Source: Paracoccus sp. S-4012 (GTDB lineage: Bacteria > Pseudomonadota > Alphaproteobacteria > Rhodobacterales > Rhodobacteraceae). Taken from it: a stretch of DNA of 64,000 bases. The stretch spans positions 1 through 64,000 of the forward strand of contig NZ_WKKA01000007.1 in NCBI RefSeq assembly GCF_009674885.1. Reading direction: 5' to 3'. The notes beneath the pieces were generated by a model that was given only the letters and a program-made list of their open reading frames with translations, ran no database searches and was not told the DNA's origin. This document shows positions 50,666-58,985 of the stretch, piece by piece. Made by a program: the position numbers and the translations under genes. Every line of letters begins with the position of its first letter. The stretch's first letter is position 1.

Positions 50666-51322
50666 TTGAGCGGTTTTGAAGCATTGCCTGCGCGGCCGGG
50701 GAGGGAGGTGCGCCCCGGTGCGCGGCTCTGGGCCGCGGCCTTGGACGCGGGCGCGCAGGCGGCGCTGATGGCCGCGGTCGAGGCGATCTGGGCCGAGGCC
50801 CCGCCGCGCCATCCGGTGACGCGATGGGGCAAGCCGATGAGCGTGGGGATGAGCGCCGCGGGGCCGCTCGGCTGGACCTCCGACCGGCGCGGCTACCGCT
50901 ATGCGCCCGCGCAGGAGGATGGCCGGGCCTGGCCGCCGATTCCGCCGATGCTGCTCGACCTCTGGGCCGCTGCGGTGCCCGGCGCCGCGCCGCCCGACAG
51001 CTGCCTCGTGAACCTCTACCGCGACCGCGCCCGCATGGGGCTGCACCAGGACCGCGACGAGGCCGATCTGACGCAGCCTGTCGTCTCGGTCAGCCTCGGC
51101 GACGAGGCGCTGTTCCGCATCGGCGGGGCGGAGCGCGGCGCGCCGACGCAGAGCCTGTGGCTGCGCTCGGGCGACGTGCTGGTGCTGGAGGGGCCGGCGC
51201 GACTCGCGTTTCACGGGATCGACCGCATCCGGGCGGGGAGTTCAGCCGTGGTGCCGGGCGGCGGCCGGGTGAACCTCACGCTGCGGGTGGCGGGGGCGAC
51301 GGCGGCTGCGAGCGCCTCATAG
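50666..51322 (+). CDS. AlkB-like 2-oxoglutarate/Fe(II) dioxygenase
   Basis: A 218-residue enzyme of the AlkB type, which reverses alkylation of DNA or RNA bases by oxidative demethylation. The iron ligands appear as H-x-D in GLHQDRDEADL and the later His in LAFHGIDRI, and R-x5-R in RVNLTLRV fits the 2-oxoglutarate site. CLVNLYRDRARMG and VSVSLGDEALFRIGG are AlkB motifs. TTG 50666 with GGGAGAG upstream is the most plausible start; no ATG exists before residue ~35. It is divergent from dnaK. Confidence 0.87.
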   Translation: MSGFEALPARPGREVRPGARLWAAALDAGAQAALMAAVEAIWAEAPPRHPVTRWGKPMSVGMSAAGPLGWTSDRRGYRYAPAQEDGRAWPPIPPMLLDLWAAAVPGAAPPDSCLVNLYRDRARMGLHQDRDEADLTQPVVSVSLGDEALFRIGGAERGAPTQSLWLRSGDVLVLEGPARLAFHGIDRIRAGSSAVVPGGGRVNLTLRVAGATAAASAS

Positions 51323-51345
51323 GAACCGGGCCCTCGTTCCGCGTC

Positions 51346-51373
51346 CGCAAATGGGACCCTGTGCCCATTTGCG
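51346..51373. repeat. Palindromic repeat with ACCCTGT loop, copy 3
   Basis: CGCAAATGGG (51346-51355) and CCCATTTGCG (51364-51373) form a perfect 10-bp stem around ACCCTGTG. The loop is the same as in 13685-13711 although the outer stem sequence differs, so pairing is conserved rather than sequence. Confidence 0.78.
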
Positions 51374-51393
51374 CGCGCCCTCAGCCACATGAC

Positions 51394-51468
51394 GACCGAT
51401 CCGCCCCGCGGATCGGTCAGCGTCCGCCCTCCCTACGGCGGACGCTTCGCGTCCACCAGGGCGGACGC
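51394..51468. repeat. GC-rich hairpin array upstream of thiBPQ
   Basis: GACCGATCCGC (51394-51404) / GCGGATCGGTC (51408-51418) is a perfect 11-bp stem with a CCC loop. GCGTCCGCC (51420-51428) / GGCGGACGC (51437-51445) follows, and GGCGGACGC recurs at 51460-51468. It resembles the array at 13572-13622. Together with 51346-51373 it fills most of the 228 bp between alkB and the riboswitch; no gene is seen there. Confidence 0.75.
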
Positions 51469-51550
51469 TGCCCTCTGTCGCGACGAGCGTGCGACCGGCC
51501 CGCTCTGTCATCCCCCTTGCATCCGCCGCCGCCCCGCCCCACTCTCCCCC

Positions 51551-51646
51551 TCGCCTCGGGGTGCCCTTGAGAAGGGCTGAGATGCGCGTCCTGACCGCGC
51601 GATCCCGCAGAACCTGATCCGGCTCACACCGGCGGAGGGAAGGCGT
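51551..51646 (+). promoter_or_regulatory. TPP riboswitch (THI element)
   Basis: Conserved blocks of the thiamine-pyrophosphate aptamer occur in order: CTCGGGGTGCCC, GGGCTGAGATG, CCCGCAGAACCTGATCCGG and ACACCGGCGGAGGGAAGGCG. CGCCT (51552-51556) can close P1 with AGGCG (51641-51645). It ends 42 nt before the thiB start, whose AAAGGAGGA site lies after it. When TPP is bound it should lower expression of the downstream thiamine uptake genes. Confidence 0.93.
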
Positions 51647-51688
51647 CGCGCCCCTTTCTCCGTAACATTCGAGCGAAAGGAGGACGCG

Positions 51689-52678
51689 ATGCGTCACGCG
51701 ATACCCGCTGCCCTGGCCGTCGCCGCGATGGCCCTGCCAGCCGCCGCGCAGGAGCGCCCCGAACTCACCGCCTACGCCCCCGACTACTTCGCCTCCGACT
51801 GGGGGCCGGGGCCGCGGATCGAGGCGGGCTTCGAGGCCGCCTGCAACTGCGACCTCGTCTTCGTCACCGGCGACGTGCTGCCGCGCCTCCTGCTCGAAGG
51901 CGAGAGCACCCGCGCCGATGTCGTGATCGGCCTCAACACCGACCAGACCGCCCGCGCCCGCGCCACCGGCCTCTTCGCGCCGCACCGGCAGGACACCGCC
52001 GCCCTGACCATGCCGGTGGCGTGGACCGACGACATCTTCCTGCCTTTCAACTGGTCCGAACTGGCCTTCGTCTATGACGAAACCCGGCTCGCCACGCCCC
52101 CCGAGAGCTTCGCGGCGCTGCTCGACGCCCCCGATACCCTGAAGATCGCGTTGCAGGACCCGCGCAGTTCCTCCGCGGGCCTCGCCATGCTGCTCTGGGT
52201 CAAGCACATCTATGGCGACGGGGCCGAGGCGGCCTGGGCGAAACTCGCGCCCAAGGTGCTGACCGTCACCCGCGGCTGGTCCGAGGCCTACGGCCTCTTC
52301 ACCGACGGCGAAGTGGACATGGTGCTGAGCTACACGACCTCGCCCGCCTATCACGTCATCGCCGAGGGTGACACGACCAAGCACGCCGCGATCTTCCCCG
52401 AGGGGCATTACCTCTACACGGAACTCGCCGCGCAACTGGCCGGCAGCGACCAGCCGGAACTGGCGCAGGCCTTCATGGACTACATCCTCTCGCCCGACTT
52501 CCAGGGCATGATCGCCGAGGCGAACTGGTCCTATCCCGCCAAGCTGCCGCCCGAGGACCTGCCGCAGGCCTTCCGCGACCTGCCGCGGCCGGCCACGACC
52601 CTGTTCTATTCCGAGGCAGAGGCCGAGGCCCTGCGTCAGCCCGCGCTCGACGAATGGCTGCGCGCCTTCACGCGCTGA
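51689..52678 (+). CDS. thiB: Thiamine/TPP ABC transporter, substrate-binding protein
   Basis: A 329-residue periplasmic receptor. The signal peptide (1-21) is followed by ELTAYAPDYFASDWGPGP, a ThiB-type opening. Family segments FVTGDVLPRLLLEGE, ADVVIGLNTDQTARARATGLF, WSEAYGLFTDGEVDMVLSYTTSPAYH and PEGHYLYTELAA follow. The riboswitch upstream and thiP/thiQ downstream settle the substrate as thiamine or its phosphates. The next gene starts inside its last 25 nt. Confidence 0.95.
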   Translation: MRHAIPAALAVAAMALPAAAQERPELTAYAPDYFASDWGPGPRIEAGFEAACNCDLVFVTGDVLPRLLLEGESTRADVVIGLNTDQTARARATGLFAPHRQDTAALTMPVAWTDDIFLPFNWSELAFVYDETRLATPPESFAALLDAPDTLKIALQDPRSSSAGLAMLLWVKHIYGDGAEAAWAKLAPKVLTVTRGWSEAYGLFTDGEVDMVLSYTTSPAYHVIAEGDTTKHAAIFPEGHYLYTELAAQLAGSDQPELAQAFMDYILSPDFQGMIAEANWSYPAKLPPEDLPQAFRDLPRPATTLFYSEAEAEALRQPALDEWLRAFTR

Positions 52679-54195
52679 GGCCCTCGCCCGGCGCGGCGGT
52701 GGCCGGGGGCCTCGCCGCGCTGATCCTCGGCACGCTGGGCGCGGTGGCATGGGAGGCGCGGGGGCTGTCGGGGCTGACGCAGTGGGACCTGCGCGCGGTC
52801 TGGTTCACGCTGTGGCAGGCGGCGGTGTCGGCCACGCTCTCGGTCGCCCTCGCCATTCCCGTCGCCCGCGCCCTCGCCCGCCGTCGCTTCCCCGCCCGGG
52901 GCGCGCTCGTGCTGCTGCTGGGTGCGCCCTTCATCCTGCCCACCATCGTGGCGATCTTCGGCCTCGTGGCGATGTTCGGGCGCAGCGGCTGGATCAATGC
53001 GGGGCTCGCCGCGCTCGGCCTGCCGGAGATCTCGATCTACGGCGCGCAAGGGGTGGTCCTGGCCAACCTGTTCTTCAACCTGCCGCTCGCCACCCGGCTG
53101 ATCTTGCAGGCGTGGCAATCGGTCCCGGCCGAGCGCTTCCGCCTCGCCGCCTCGCTGGGTTTCGGCCCGCGCGACATCGCCCGCCACCTTGAGCGCCCCT
53201 TGCTGCGCGAGGTCGCGCCCGGCGCGTGGCTGGCGGTGTTCCTCATCTGCCTCACCTCCTTCACCGTGGCCCTCGCCCTCGGCGGCGGGCCGCGCGCGAC
53301 CACGGTGGAGCTGGCGATCTACCAGGCCTTCCGCTTCGACGCCGATCCGGGCCGGGCGGCGAGCCTCGGCCTCGTGCAGGTCGCCCTCAGCCTCGCCGCC
53401 CTCGCGCTCGCGGGCCGCGCCGCCGCCCCGGCGGGCTTCGGCGCCGGCCTCGACCGCGAGGCCCCCGGTCCCGCGCCGCCCGGCTGGCGGGGGTGGGCGG
53501 ATGCGGCGGTGATCCTGCTCGCGGCGGGATTCCTGCTCGGACCTGTCGGCGCGGTGATTGGCAGCGGGCTGCCGCGGATCGGCAGCCTCCCGGAGACGGT
53601 CTGGGCCGCGACGGCGCGCTCCGTCGGCATGGCGCTGACCTCGACCGCGCTGACGATCGCCCTCGCGCTGCCGCTTGCCCTCGCCCTCGCGCGGGGGCGG
53701 CGGCTCTGGATCGAGGCGGCGGGGATGCTGCCGCTGGTCGCCTCGCCGCTGGTCCTCGGGACCGGGCTCTTCCTGATCCTGAGCCATGCGGTGCCGGTCA
53801 GCGGCCTTGCCATCCCCGTCACCATCGCGGTCAACGCCATCATGGCCCTGCCCTTCGCGCTCCGCGCCCTGATCCCCGCCAGCCGGACGCTCGAGGCCGA
53901 TTACGGCCGCCTCGCCGCCTCGCTCGGCCTCGCGGGGGCGGCCCGGCTGCGGCTGCTGACGCTGCCGCGGCTGCGCGGGCCGCTCGGCTTCGGCGCCGGT
54001 CTCGCCGCGGCGCTGGCGATGGGCGATCTCGGCGTGATCGCGCTCTTCGGCGACACGCGCACGGCGACGCTGCCGCTGATGCTGTATCAGCTCATGGGCA
54101 GCTACCGCCTCGCGGACGCGGCAGGGGCGGCGGTGCTGCTGATGGGGCTGAGCCTCGGGCTGTTCTGGCTCTTTGACCGCGGAGGCCGCGCGTGA
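52654..54195 (+). CDS. thiP: Thiamine/TPP ABC transporter, permease
   Basis: A 513-residue inner-membrane protein with about twelve helices in two homologous halves. Each half carries an EAA loop: RFRLAASLGFGPRDIARHLE (~160) and the YGRLAASLGLAGAARLRLLTL region (~415). This fused, two-domain form is typical of ThiP. ATG 52654 overlaps the end of thiB by 25 nt and is kept because it precedes the first helix with a short polar N-terminus. The stop overlaps thiQ by 4 nt. Confidence 0.93.
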   Translation: MAARLHALRPSPGAAVAGGLAALILGTLGAVAWEARGLSGLTQWDLRAVWFTLWQAAVSATLSVALAIPVARALARRRFPARGALVLLLGAPFILPTIVAIFGLVAMFGRSGWINAGLAALGLPEISIYGAQGVVLANLFFNLPLATRLILQAWQSVPAERFRLAASLGFGPRDIARHLERPLLREVAPGAWLAVFLICLTSFTVALALGGGPRATTVELAIYQAFRFDADPGRAASLGLVQVALSLAALALAGRAAAPAGFGAGLDREAPGPAPPGWRGWADAAVILLAAGFLLGPVGAVIGSGLPRIGSLPETVWAATARSVGMALTSTALTIALALPLALALARGRRLWIEAAGMLPLVASPLVLGTGLFLILSHAVPVSGLAIPVTIAVNAIMALPFALRALIPASRTLEADYGRLAASLGLAGAARLRLLTLPRLRGPLGFGAGLAAALAMGDLGVIALFGDTRTATLPLMLYQLMGSYRLADAAGAAVLLMGLSLGLFWLFDRGGRA

Positions 54196-54887
54196 GCTTG
54201 CGGTTCGACGGCTTGGAGGCGGTCTGGGACGATTTCATCTTCTCCGCGGATTTCGACGTGCCCGCGGGCGCGCCGGTCGCGGTGATGGGTCCGTCCGGGT
54301 CGGGCAAGACCACGCTGCTGTCGCTGGTCGCGGGGTTCCTCACGCCCACCCGCGGCCGCATCCTCTGGGACGGCCGCGACCTCGGCCCGCTTCCCCCCGG
54401 CGCGCGGCCGGTGTCGATCCTGTTCCAGGACCAGAACCTCTTTCCGCACCTGACCGCCGCGCAGAACGTTGGCCTCGGCCTGCGCCCCGACCTGCGCCTC
54501 TCGCCCGCGCAGCGGCATTCGGTCGAGGGCGCGCTCGCCGCCGTGGGGCTGGAGGGCCTTGGCGCCCGCAGGCCCGCGCAGCTTTCGGGCGGCCAGCAGG
54601 GGCGCGTCGCCCTTGCCCGCGTGCTGCTGCGCGAGCGGCCGCTGCTGCTCCTCGACGAAGCCTTCGCGGCCCTCGGTCCGGCGCTGAAGGACGAGATGCT
54701 GGACCTCGTCGGTTCCATCGCCGACCGCAGCGGGGCGACGGTGCTGATGGTCACGCACGACCCCGCCGACGCCCGGCGTTTCGCGGAGCTGGGCATCGTC
54801 GTGGCCGATGGCCGCGCCCATCCGCCGCAGGAGATCGGCGCGCTCTTCGCCGATCCGCCCGCGGCCTTGCGGGCGTGGCTGGGCTGA
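54192..54887 (+). CDS. thiQ: Thiamine/TPP ABC transporter, ATP-binding protein
   Basis: A 231-residue ATPase energising thiamine uptake. Walker A GPSGSGKTT (~33-41), Q-loop FQDQNLFPHLTA, signature LSGGQQGRVALARVL, Walker B LLLLDEAFAAL and the switch His in MVTHDPADARRF are intact. The D-loop reads ALGP rather than the usual ALDP. It starts at GTG 54192, overlapping the thiP stop as GTGA. It closes the riboswitch-controlled thiBPQ operon. Confidence 0.95.
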   Translation: MSLRFDGLEAVWDDFIFSADFDVPAGAPVAVMGPSGSGKTTLLSLVAGFLTPTRGRILWDGRDLGPLPPGARPVSILFQDQNLFPHLTAAQNVGLGLRPDLRLSPAQRHSVEGALAAVGLEGLGARRPAQLSGGQQGRVALARVLLRERPLLLLDEAFAALGPALKDEMLDLVGSIADRSGATVLMVTHDPADARRFAELGIVVADGRAHPPQEIGALFADPPAALRAWLG

Positions 54888-54948
54888 CCCGCCTTCCGGC
54901 GGCCGAGGCCCCGCGCTACACCGCCTCGAAACGCCCTCGGAGATGCTC

Positions 54949-55680
54949 ATGGAACCCGGCTTCGTGCCCTTCGACCTGCAACGGATGTTCCTGGGCGACT
55001 ACCCGCCCCTCTTCTACGCCGAGATCGCCTTCCGCGTGGTCGTGATCTACGGCTACACGCTGCTGCTGATCCGCTGGATCGGGGGGCGCGGGGTCGCGCA
55101 GCTCTCGATGGTCGAGTTCCTGCTGGTCATCGCGCTCGGCTCGGCGGTCGGCGACGCGATGTTCTACGACGACGTGCCGCTCCTGGTGGCGATGATGGTC
55201 ATCACGGTGGTCGTGCTGATCAACAAGGCCCTCGACAAGGCGATCGTGCATTCGCAGACGGCCGAGGCGCTGATCGACGGCCGCCCGGTGCGCGTCGTGC
55301 GCGATGGCGAGCTCGTCCGCGAGGGGATGCTGCGGCGCGACATCGGCGAGGACGAGATCAAGGCGATCCTGCGCGGGGCGGGCGTGTCAAACCTCGGCCA
55401 GGTCGAGGACGCCTTCCTCGAGATCAATGGCACTGCCTCGGTCTTCCGGTTCGACAAGCCGCGGCCCGGCCTCGCCATCGTGCCCCCCGCCGACGTGATC
55501 CCCGCCGAGGGATCGGCCGAGACGGGCCGCGAGCGCGATGGCCTCACCTGCTGCACGACCTGCGGCCATGTCGCGCCCGCCGCCTCGGCCCTGCCCGACA
55601 GCGACTGCGCCAACTGCGGCAAGGGCGACTGGACCGCGCCGTCGCTGCCGCCCGTCCCCGAAACCCTGTCGGAGATCTGA
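54949..55680 (+). CDS. DUF421 (YetF-like) membrane protein with C-terminal zinc ribbon
   Basis: A 243-residue protein. Three helices (about 22-40, 50-68 and 72-90, including GGRGVAQLSMVEFLLVIALG) are followed by the cytosolic DUF421 domain (QTAEALIDGRPVRVVRDGEL, LRRDIGEDEIKAILRGAGV). The last ~50 residues add CTTCGH...CANCGKGDW, a C-x2-C / C-x2-C zinc-ribbon- or rubredoxin-like module not usual for this family. ATG 54949 has GGAG 8 nt upstream; ATG 54943 is an alternative. The function is unknown. The next gene begins 2 nt after its stop. Confidence 0.85.
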   Translation: MEPGFVPFDLQRMFLGDYPPLFYAEIAFRVVVIYGYTLLLIRWIGGRGVAQLSMVEFLLVIALGSAVGDAMFYDDVPLLVAMMVITVVVLINKALDKAIVHSQTAEALIDGRPVRVVRDGELVREGMLRRDIGEDEIKAILRGAGVSNLGQVEDAFLEINGTASVFRFDKPRPGLAIVPPADVIPAEGSAETGRERDGLTCCTTCGHVAPAASALPDSDCANCGKGDWTAPSLPPVPETLSEI

Positions 55681-55682
55681 CC

Positions 55683-55997
55683 ATGCCCGATCCCGTCTTC
55701 ACCCTGCTGGTCGAGGTCGGCCGCAAGCCCGGCGACGGGCTGCCCGAAGGCGCCACTGGCGCGGGGCTCGTCTGCTACGCCTCCGGCCGCGACGAGGCCG
55801 AGGCGGTGCGCGAGACGGTGGCGATCCTGAAGGACGCGGGTCTCGCGCCGCTGGACGTGACCGGCTACGGCACGCTGGAGGAGCGGCTCGCAGAAGGCCA
55901 CGAGATCCCCGAGGAGGAGCGCGCGCTGATGGAGCGCGCGGCGGCGGAGAACGCGGTGATCGTGGCGCAGATGGAGCCGGTATTCGGCGAGGACTGA
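55683..55997 (+). CDS. Small acidic hypothetical protein linked to DUF421
   Basis: A 104-residue soluble acidic protein (PVFTLLVEVGRKPGDGLP, GAGLVCYASGRDEAEAVRET, then a Glu-rich helical end EEERALMERAAAENAVIV). I do not recognise a named domain; the beta-alpha-beta start suggests a small ferredoxin-like fold. It follows the DUF421 gene by 2 nt, so the two are almost certainly co-translated and may work together. Confidence 0.75.
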   Translation: MPDPVFTLLVEVGRKPGDGLPEGATGAGLVCYASGRDEAEAVRETVAILKDAGLAPLDVTGYGTLEERLAEGHEIPEEERALMERAAAENAVIVAQMEPVFGED

Positions 55998-56141
55998 GGA
56001 CGGCGGCTCCGCCTCGGCGACGGGCGGGCCTTGGCGGCCTCGGGAAACGGGCGGACAACGGGTCCTTCCCCCCTCCCCATGCCAGCCCTGCTTCGCTACA
56101 CTCGCCGAAAACCAGAAAAAACCAACGAGGCGAGAGACAGC

Positions 56142-57410
56142 ATGACCCTCACCCTTCCCCGCACGCTTCCGCGCATCGCCATGGCGGGCCTCGCCGTCGC
56201 GGTCCTTGCCTCCTGCGGCGCGGGCCTCAGGACGCCCGGCGCCTCGAACGCCGCGCCGGTCGCGGCCAATATCCAGCGGACCGGGCCCGCCAGTCAGGCC
56301 GGGTTCGAGCGGTTCGTCAACGACTTCCGCCTCCATGCCATCGCCGCCGGCATCCAGCCCGCCGTCTACGACCGCTCCCTGGCCGGCGCCCGCTACAACC
56401 CCGAGGTGATCCGCCTCGACCGCCGACAGGCCGAGTTCTCGAAGCCCGTCTGGGAATATCTCGACGGCGCGGTTTCCTCGAGCCGCGTCAGCACCGGCCG
56501 CCAGAAGCAGAGCCAGCTCGCCTCGACGCTCGGCGCCATCGAGAACCGCTACGGCGTCGACCGCGAGGTCGTCCTCGCCGTCTGGGGGATGGAGTCGAAT
56601 TTCGGCGCCAACCGCGGCACCACGCGGATCATCCCGGCGGTTGCCACGCTCGCCTATGACGGCCGCCGGGGCGAGATGTTCCAGCAGCAGCTGGTCGCGG
56701 CGCTGAGGATCATCCAGGCAGGCGACGTGACGCCCGAGGGGATGGTCGGCTCCTGGGCGGGCGCGATGGGGCATACGCAGTTCATGCCGACGAGCTATCT
56801 CAGCCATGCCGTGGACTTTACCGGCGACGGCAAGCGCGACATCTGGTCGGACGATCCGACCGACAGCCTCGCCTCGACCGCGGCCTATCTCGCGCGCTCG
56901 GGCTGGACCCGCGGGCTGCCCTGGGGGGTCGAGGTGGTGCTGCCGCAGGGGTTCGACTTCAACCAGGTGGGCCGCGACAACCGCAGGGCCGGCGGGGCCT
57001 GGGCGGGGATGGGCGTGCGCACGGCCTCGGGCGCGGCGATGCCGGGCTGGCAGGGGGCGATCCTCGCGCCGGCCGGGGCGCGGGGACCGGCGTTCCTCGT
57101 CAGCTCGAACTTCACGGCGCTGCGAACCTACAACGCCTCGGACAACTACGTGATGGGCGTGGGCATGCTGGGCGACGCCATCGCCGGTCGCGGCGGGGTG
57201 CGGGGCAGCTGGCCGCGGGGCGACGCGCAGCTCTCGAACGCGCAGAAGACCCAGATCCAGACGCGGCTGAACGCGCTCGGCTTCAACGCGGGCAAGGCGG
57301 ACGGGATGCTGGGCAGCCAGTCGATCGAGGCGATCAAGGCGTTCCAGCGGTCGCGCGGCATGACGCCGGACGGCTACGCCACGACTGCGCTCCTCTCGGC
57401 CCTGCGCTGA
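56142..57410 (+). CDS. MltB-type lytic murein transglycosylase lipoprotein
   Basis: A 422-residue enzyme cutting glycan strands. A lipoprotein signal peptide ends VLASC (Cys25). The SLT_2/MltB domain (about 52-345) has the catalytic glutamate E151 in VWGMESNFGANRG, then AMGHTQFMPTSY and DIWSDDPTDSLASTAAYL. A C-terminal peptidoglycan-binding domain follows (IQTRLNALGFNAGKADGMLG, IEAIKAFQRSRGMTPDGYA). ATG 56142 is chosen over the longer frame for its signal peptide. It is the second lytic transglycosylase in the window. Confidence 0.94.
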   Translation: MTLTLPRTLPRIAMAGLAVAVLASCGAGLRTPGASNAAPVAANIQRTGPASQAGFERFVNDFRLHAIAAGIQPAVYDRSLAGARYNPEVIRLDRRQAEFSKPVWEYLDGAVSSSRVSTGRQKQSQLASTLGAIENRYGVDREVVLAVWGMESNFGANRGTTRIIPAVATLAYDGRRGEMFQQQLVAALRIIQAGDVTPEGMVGSWAGAMGHTQFMPTSYLSHAVDFTGDGKRDIWSDDPTDSLASTAAYLARSGWTRGLPWGVEVVLPQGFDFNQVGRDNRRAGGAWAGMGVRTASGAAMPGWQGAILAPAGARGPAFLVSSNFTALRTYNASDNYVMGVGMLGDAIAGRGGVRGSWPRGDAQLSNAQKTQIQTRLNALGFNAGKADGMLGSQSIEAIKAFQRSRGMTPDGYATTALLSALR

Positions 57411-57428
57411 GGCGCCACCCCGGCGCCG

Positions 57429-58316
57429 TCAGCGCGCCGCCGGGGGCATCCTGGAAAGCTGCACCATCAGGATGCCCGCGGCCACGATCGCCGCGCCGAT
57501 GATGTCCACCACCCCGAACCGCTCGCCCAGCAGCAGGGCGGCGATGGCGACGCCGAAGACCGGGCTGAGGAAGTGGAAGGTCGCGGCCCTGACCGCGCCG
57601 ATCCGGCGGACCAGCAGCAGCCAGATCCAGGTCGCGAGCAGACCCGGAAACAGCACCGAGAAGACGAAGCCCGCCACCACCGGCGGGCTGCACACCGCCG
57701 GCTGACCCCACTCCAGCAGCAGCGCGGGCGGGACCAGCGCCGCCGCGCCGACCAGCATCTGCAGGCCCACGACCATCACCACGTTGTCCCCGCCCCCGGC
57801 CCCGCGCGCGGCCAGCGTGGCGACGGTCAGCGCCAGCACCCCGAAGAGCAGGATCAGCACCCCGCCGAGATGCAGCCCGTCCTCGAGCCGCGCGCCCATG
57901 ACGAGGGCCACGCCGCCGAGGCCGATGACCAGCCCGGCGGCGGCGACCGGCCGCAGCCGCTCGGCCCGGAAGAGCCAGCCGGAACCGGCCACCAGCAGCG
58001 GCATCATCGAGGCGATGATCGCGGCGGCGGAAGCCTCGACCCACTGCATGCCGATCCAGTTCGCCCCGAGATAGAGCGCGTTCTGGCACAGGCCGAAGAC
58101 GATCAGCGACCGCCATTCGCTCCGGCTCAGCCGCCACCGCTGACCCATGGCGAGCGCCAGCCCGACCCCAATCACCCCCGAGAGCGTGAAGCGCAGCACG
58201 AGCGCCGTCAGCGGCGGCACCGCCACCACGACGATGCGGGTGGCCGAAAAGGCCGAAGCCCAGATGAAGGCGAAGGCGACCCCCATCGCGATCGCCCGCA
58301 TGTCCATCCGTGCCAT
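57429..58316 (-). CDS. EamA/DMT family transporter
   Basis: A 295-residue membrane protein with ten helices and two EamA repeats. FAFIWASAFSATRIVVVAVP at the start, GANWIGMQWVEASAAAIIAS at the end of the first half, and SPVFGVAIAALLLGERFG in the second are typical. The exported compound is unknown. It is convergent with the lytic transglycosylase gene (18-bp gap). The region upstream of its start (58317-58461) has two GC-rich hairpins (58337-58359 and 58362-58378). Confidence 0.86.
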   Translation of the reverse strand: MARMDMRAIAMGVAFAFIWASAFSATRIVVVAVPPLTALVLRFTLSGVIGVGLALAMGQRWRLSRSEWRSLIVFGLCQNALYLGANWIGMQWVEASAAAIIASMMPLLVAGSGWLFRAERLRPVAAAGLVIGLGGVALVMGARLEDGLHLGGVLILLFGVLALTVATLAARGAGGGDNVVMVVGLQMLVGAAALVPPALLLEWGQPAVCSPPVVAGFVFSVLFPGLLATWIWLLLVRRIGAVRAATFHFLSPVFGVAIAALLLGERFGVVDIIGAAIVAAGILMVQLSRMPPAAR

Positions 58317-58461
58317 GACCGGCCCCCTGCCCCGCTGCCCGGCCCGTCGCGCGCCGGGCGGCCTGTCCCCCGGACAGGGCCTGGTCGCCGAGGTCAAGCC
58401 CAACCTCGTTCCCGGCCGCCGCCGCGATGAGGAAAGGCCATGGGCGACAGGCCGCCCGAAA

Positions 58462-58489
58462 CGAAAAGGGCTGCCCTTGCGGACAGCCC
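58462..58489 (-). terminator. Rho-independent terminator after the HU gene
   Basis: On the minus strand GGGCTGTCC (58489-58481), loop GCAA and GGGCAGCCC (58476-58468) form a 9-bp stem with one G-T pair, followed by TTTTCG. It is 22 nt beyond the HU stop codon. Confidence 0.9.
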
Positions 58490-58511
58490 GGAAACCCTGC
58501 GCGAGGCTGCG

Positions 58512-58826
58512 TCAGCTGTTGACGATGTCCTTCAGCGACTTGGCGATGGTCATCTTGACCTGCTTGTCGGCCGGCTTCGACATCATTTCCTGGGTCTGCG
58601 GGTTGCGGACCATGCGCTCGGGGCGGGCGCGGCAGGCGATCTTGCCGATGCCGGGCAGCGTCACCGAGCCGCCCTGCGACACCTCGCGCGTGACCACCGC
58701 GGACACGGCGTCGAGCGCGGCAGCCGCCTGGCGCTTGTCCGTCCCCATCTCCTCGGCGAGGGCGGCGACCAGCTGGGTCTTGGTCATCGGCTTGGAGCCC
58801 TGGGTGGCGGTAGCGGCTTGAGCCAT
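58512..58826 (-). CDS. HU-family DNA-binding protein
   Basis: A 104-residue nucleoid protein. After a short Ala/Thr/Gln-rich extension (MAQAATATQGSK) the HU fold begins at MTKTQLVAALAEEMG. It continues with SVTLPGIGKIACRARPERM, a beta arm with the intercalating-proline region RNPQTQE, and the VKMTIAKSLKDIV end. The arm reads RMVRNPQTQEMMSKPA, slightly different from canonical RxGRNPxTGE. GGAGAAAG precedes ATG 58826. It is monocistronic, with its own terminator. Confidence 0.9.
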   Translation of the reverse strand: MAQAATATQGSKPMTKTQLVAALAEEMGTDKRQAAAALDAVSAVVTREVSQGGSVTLPGIGKIACRARPERMVRNPQTQEMMSKPADKQVKMTIAKSLKDIVNS

Positions 58827-58985
58827 GTTTCTTTCTCCTCTGGTCCCTGTCGGACTTTCACGCGCGCCATTCTGGCGAATGCGCCCTGCATCACAAGGAA
58901 TTTGTGCGCTTTCAAGCGTTTTCGCGGCGTCTGACGCGGCGGCGCGCCGCGGCTGGTGCATTTCCGCCCGAACCTGCCCCCGGCG

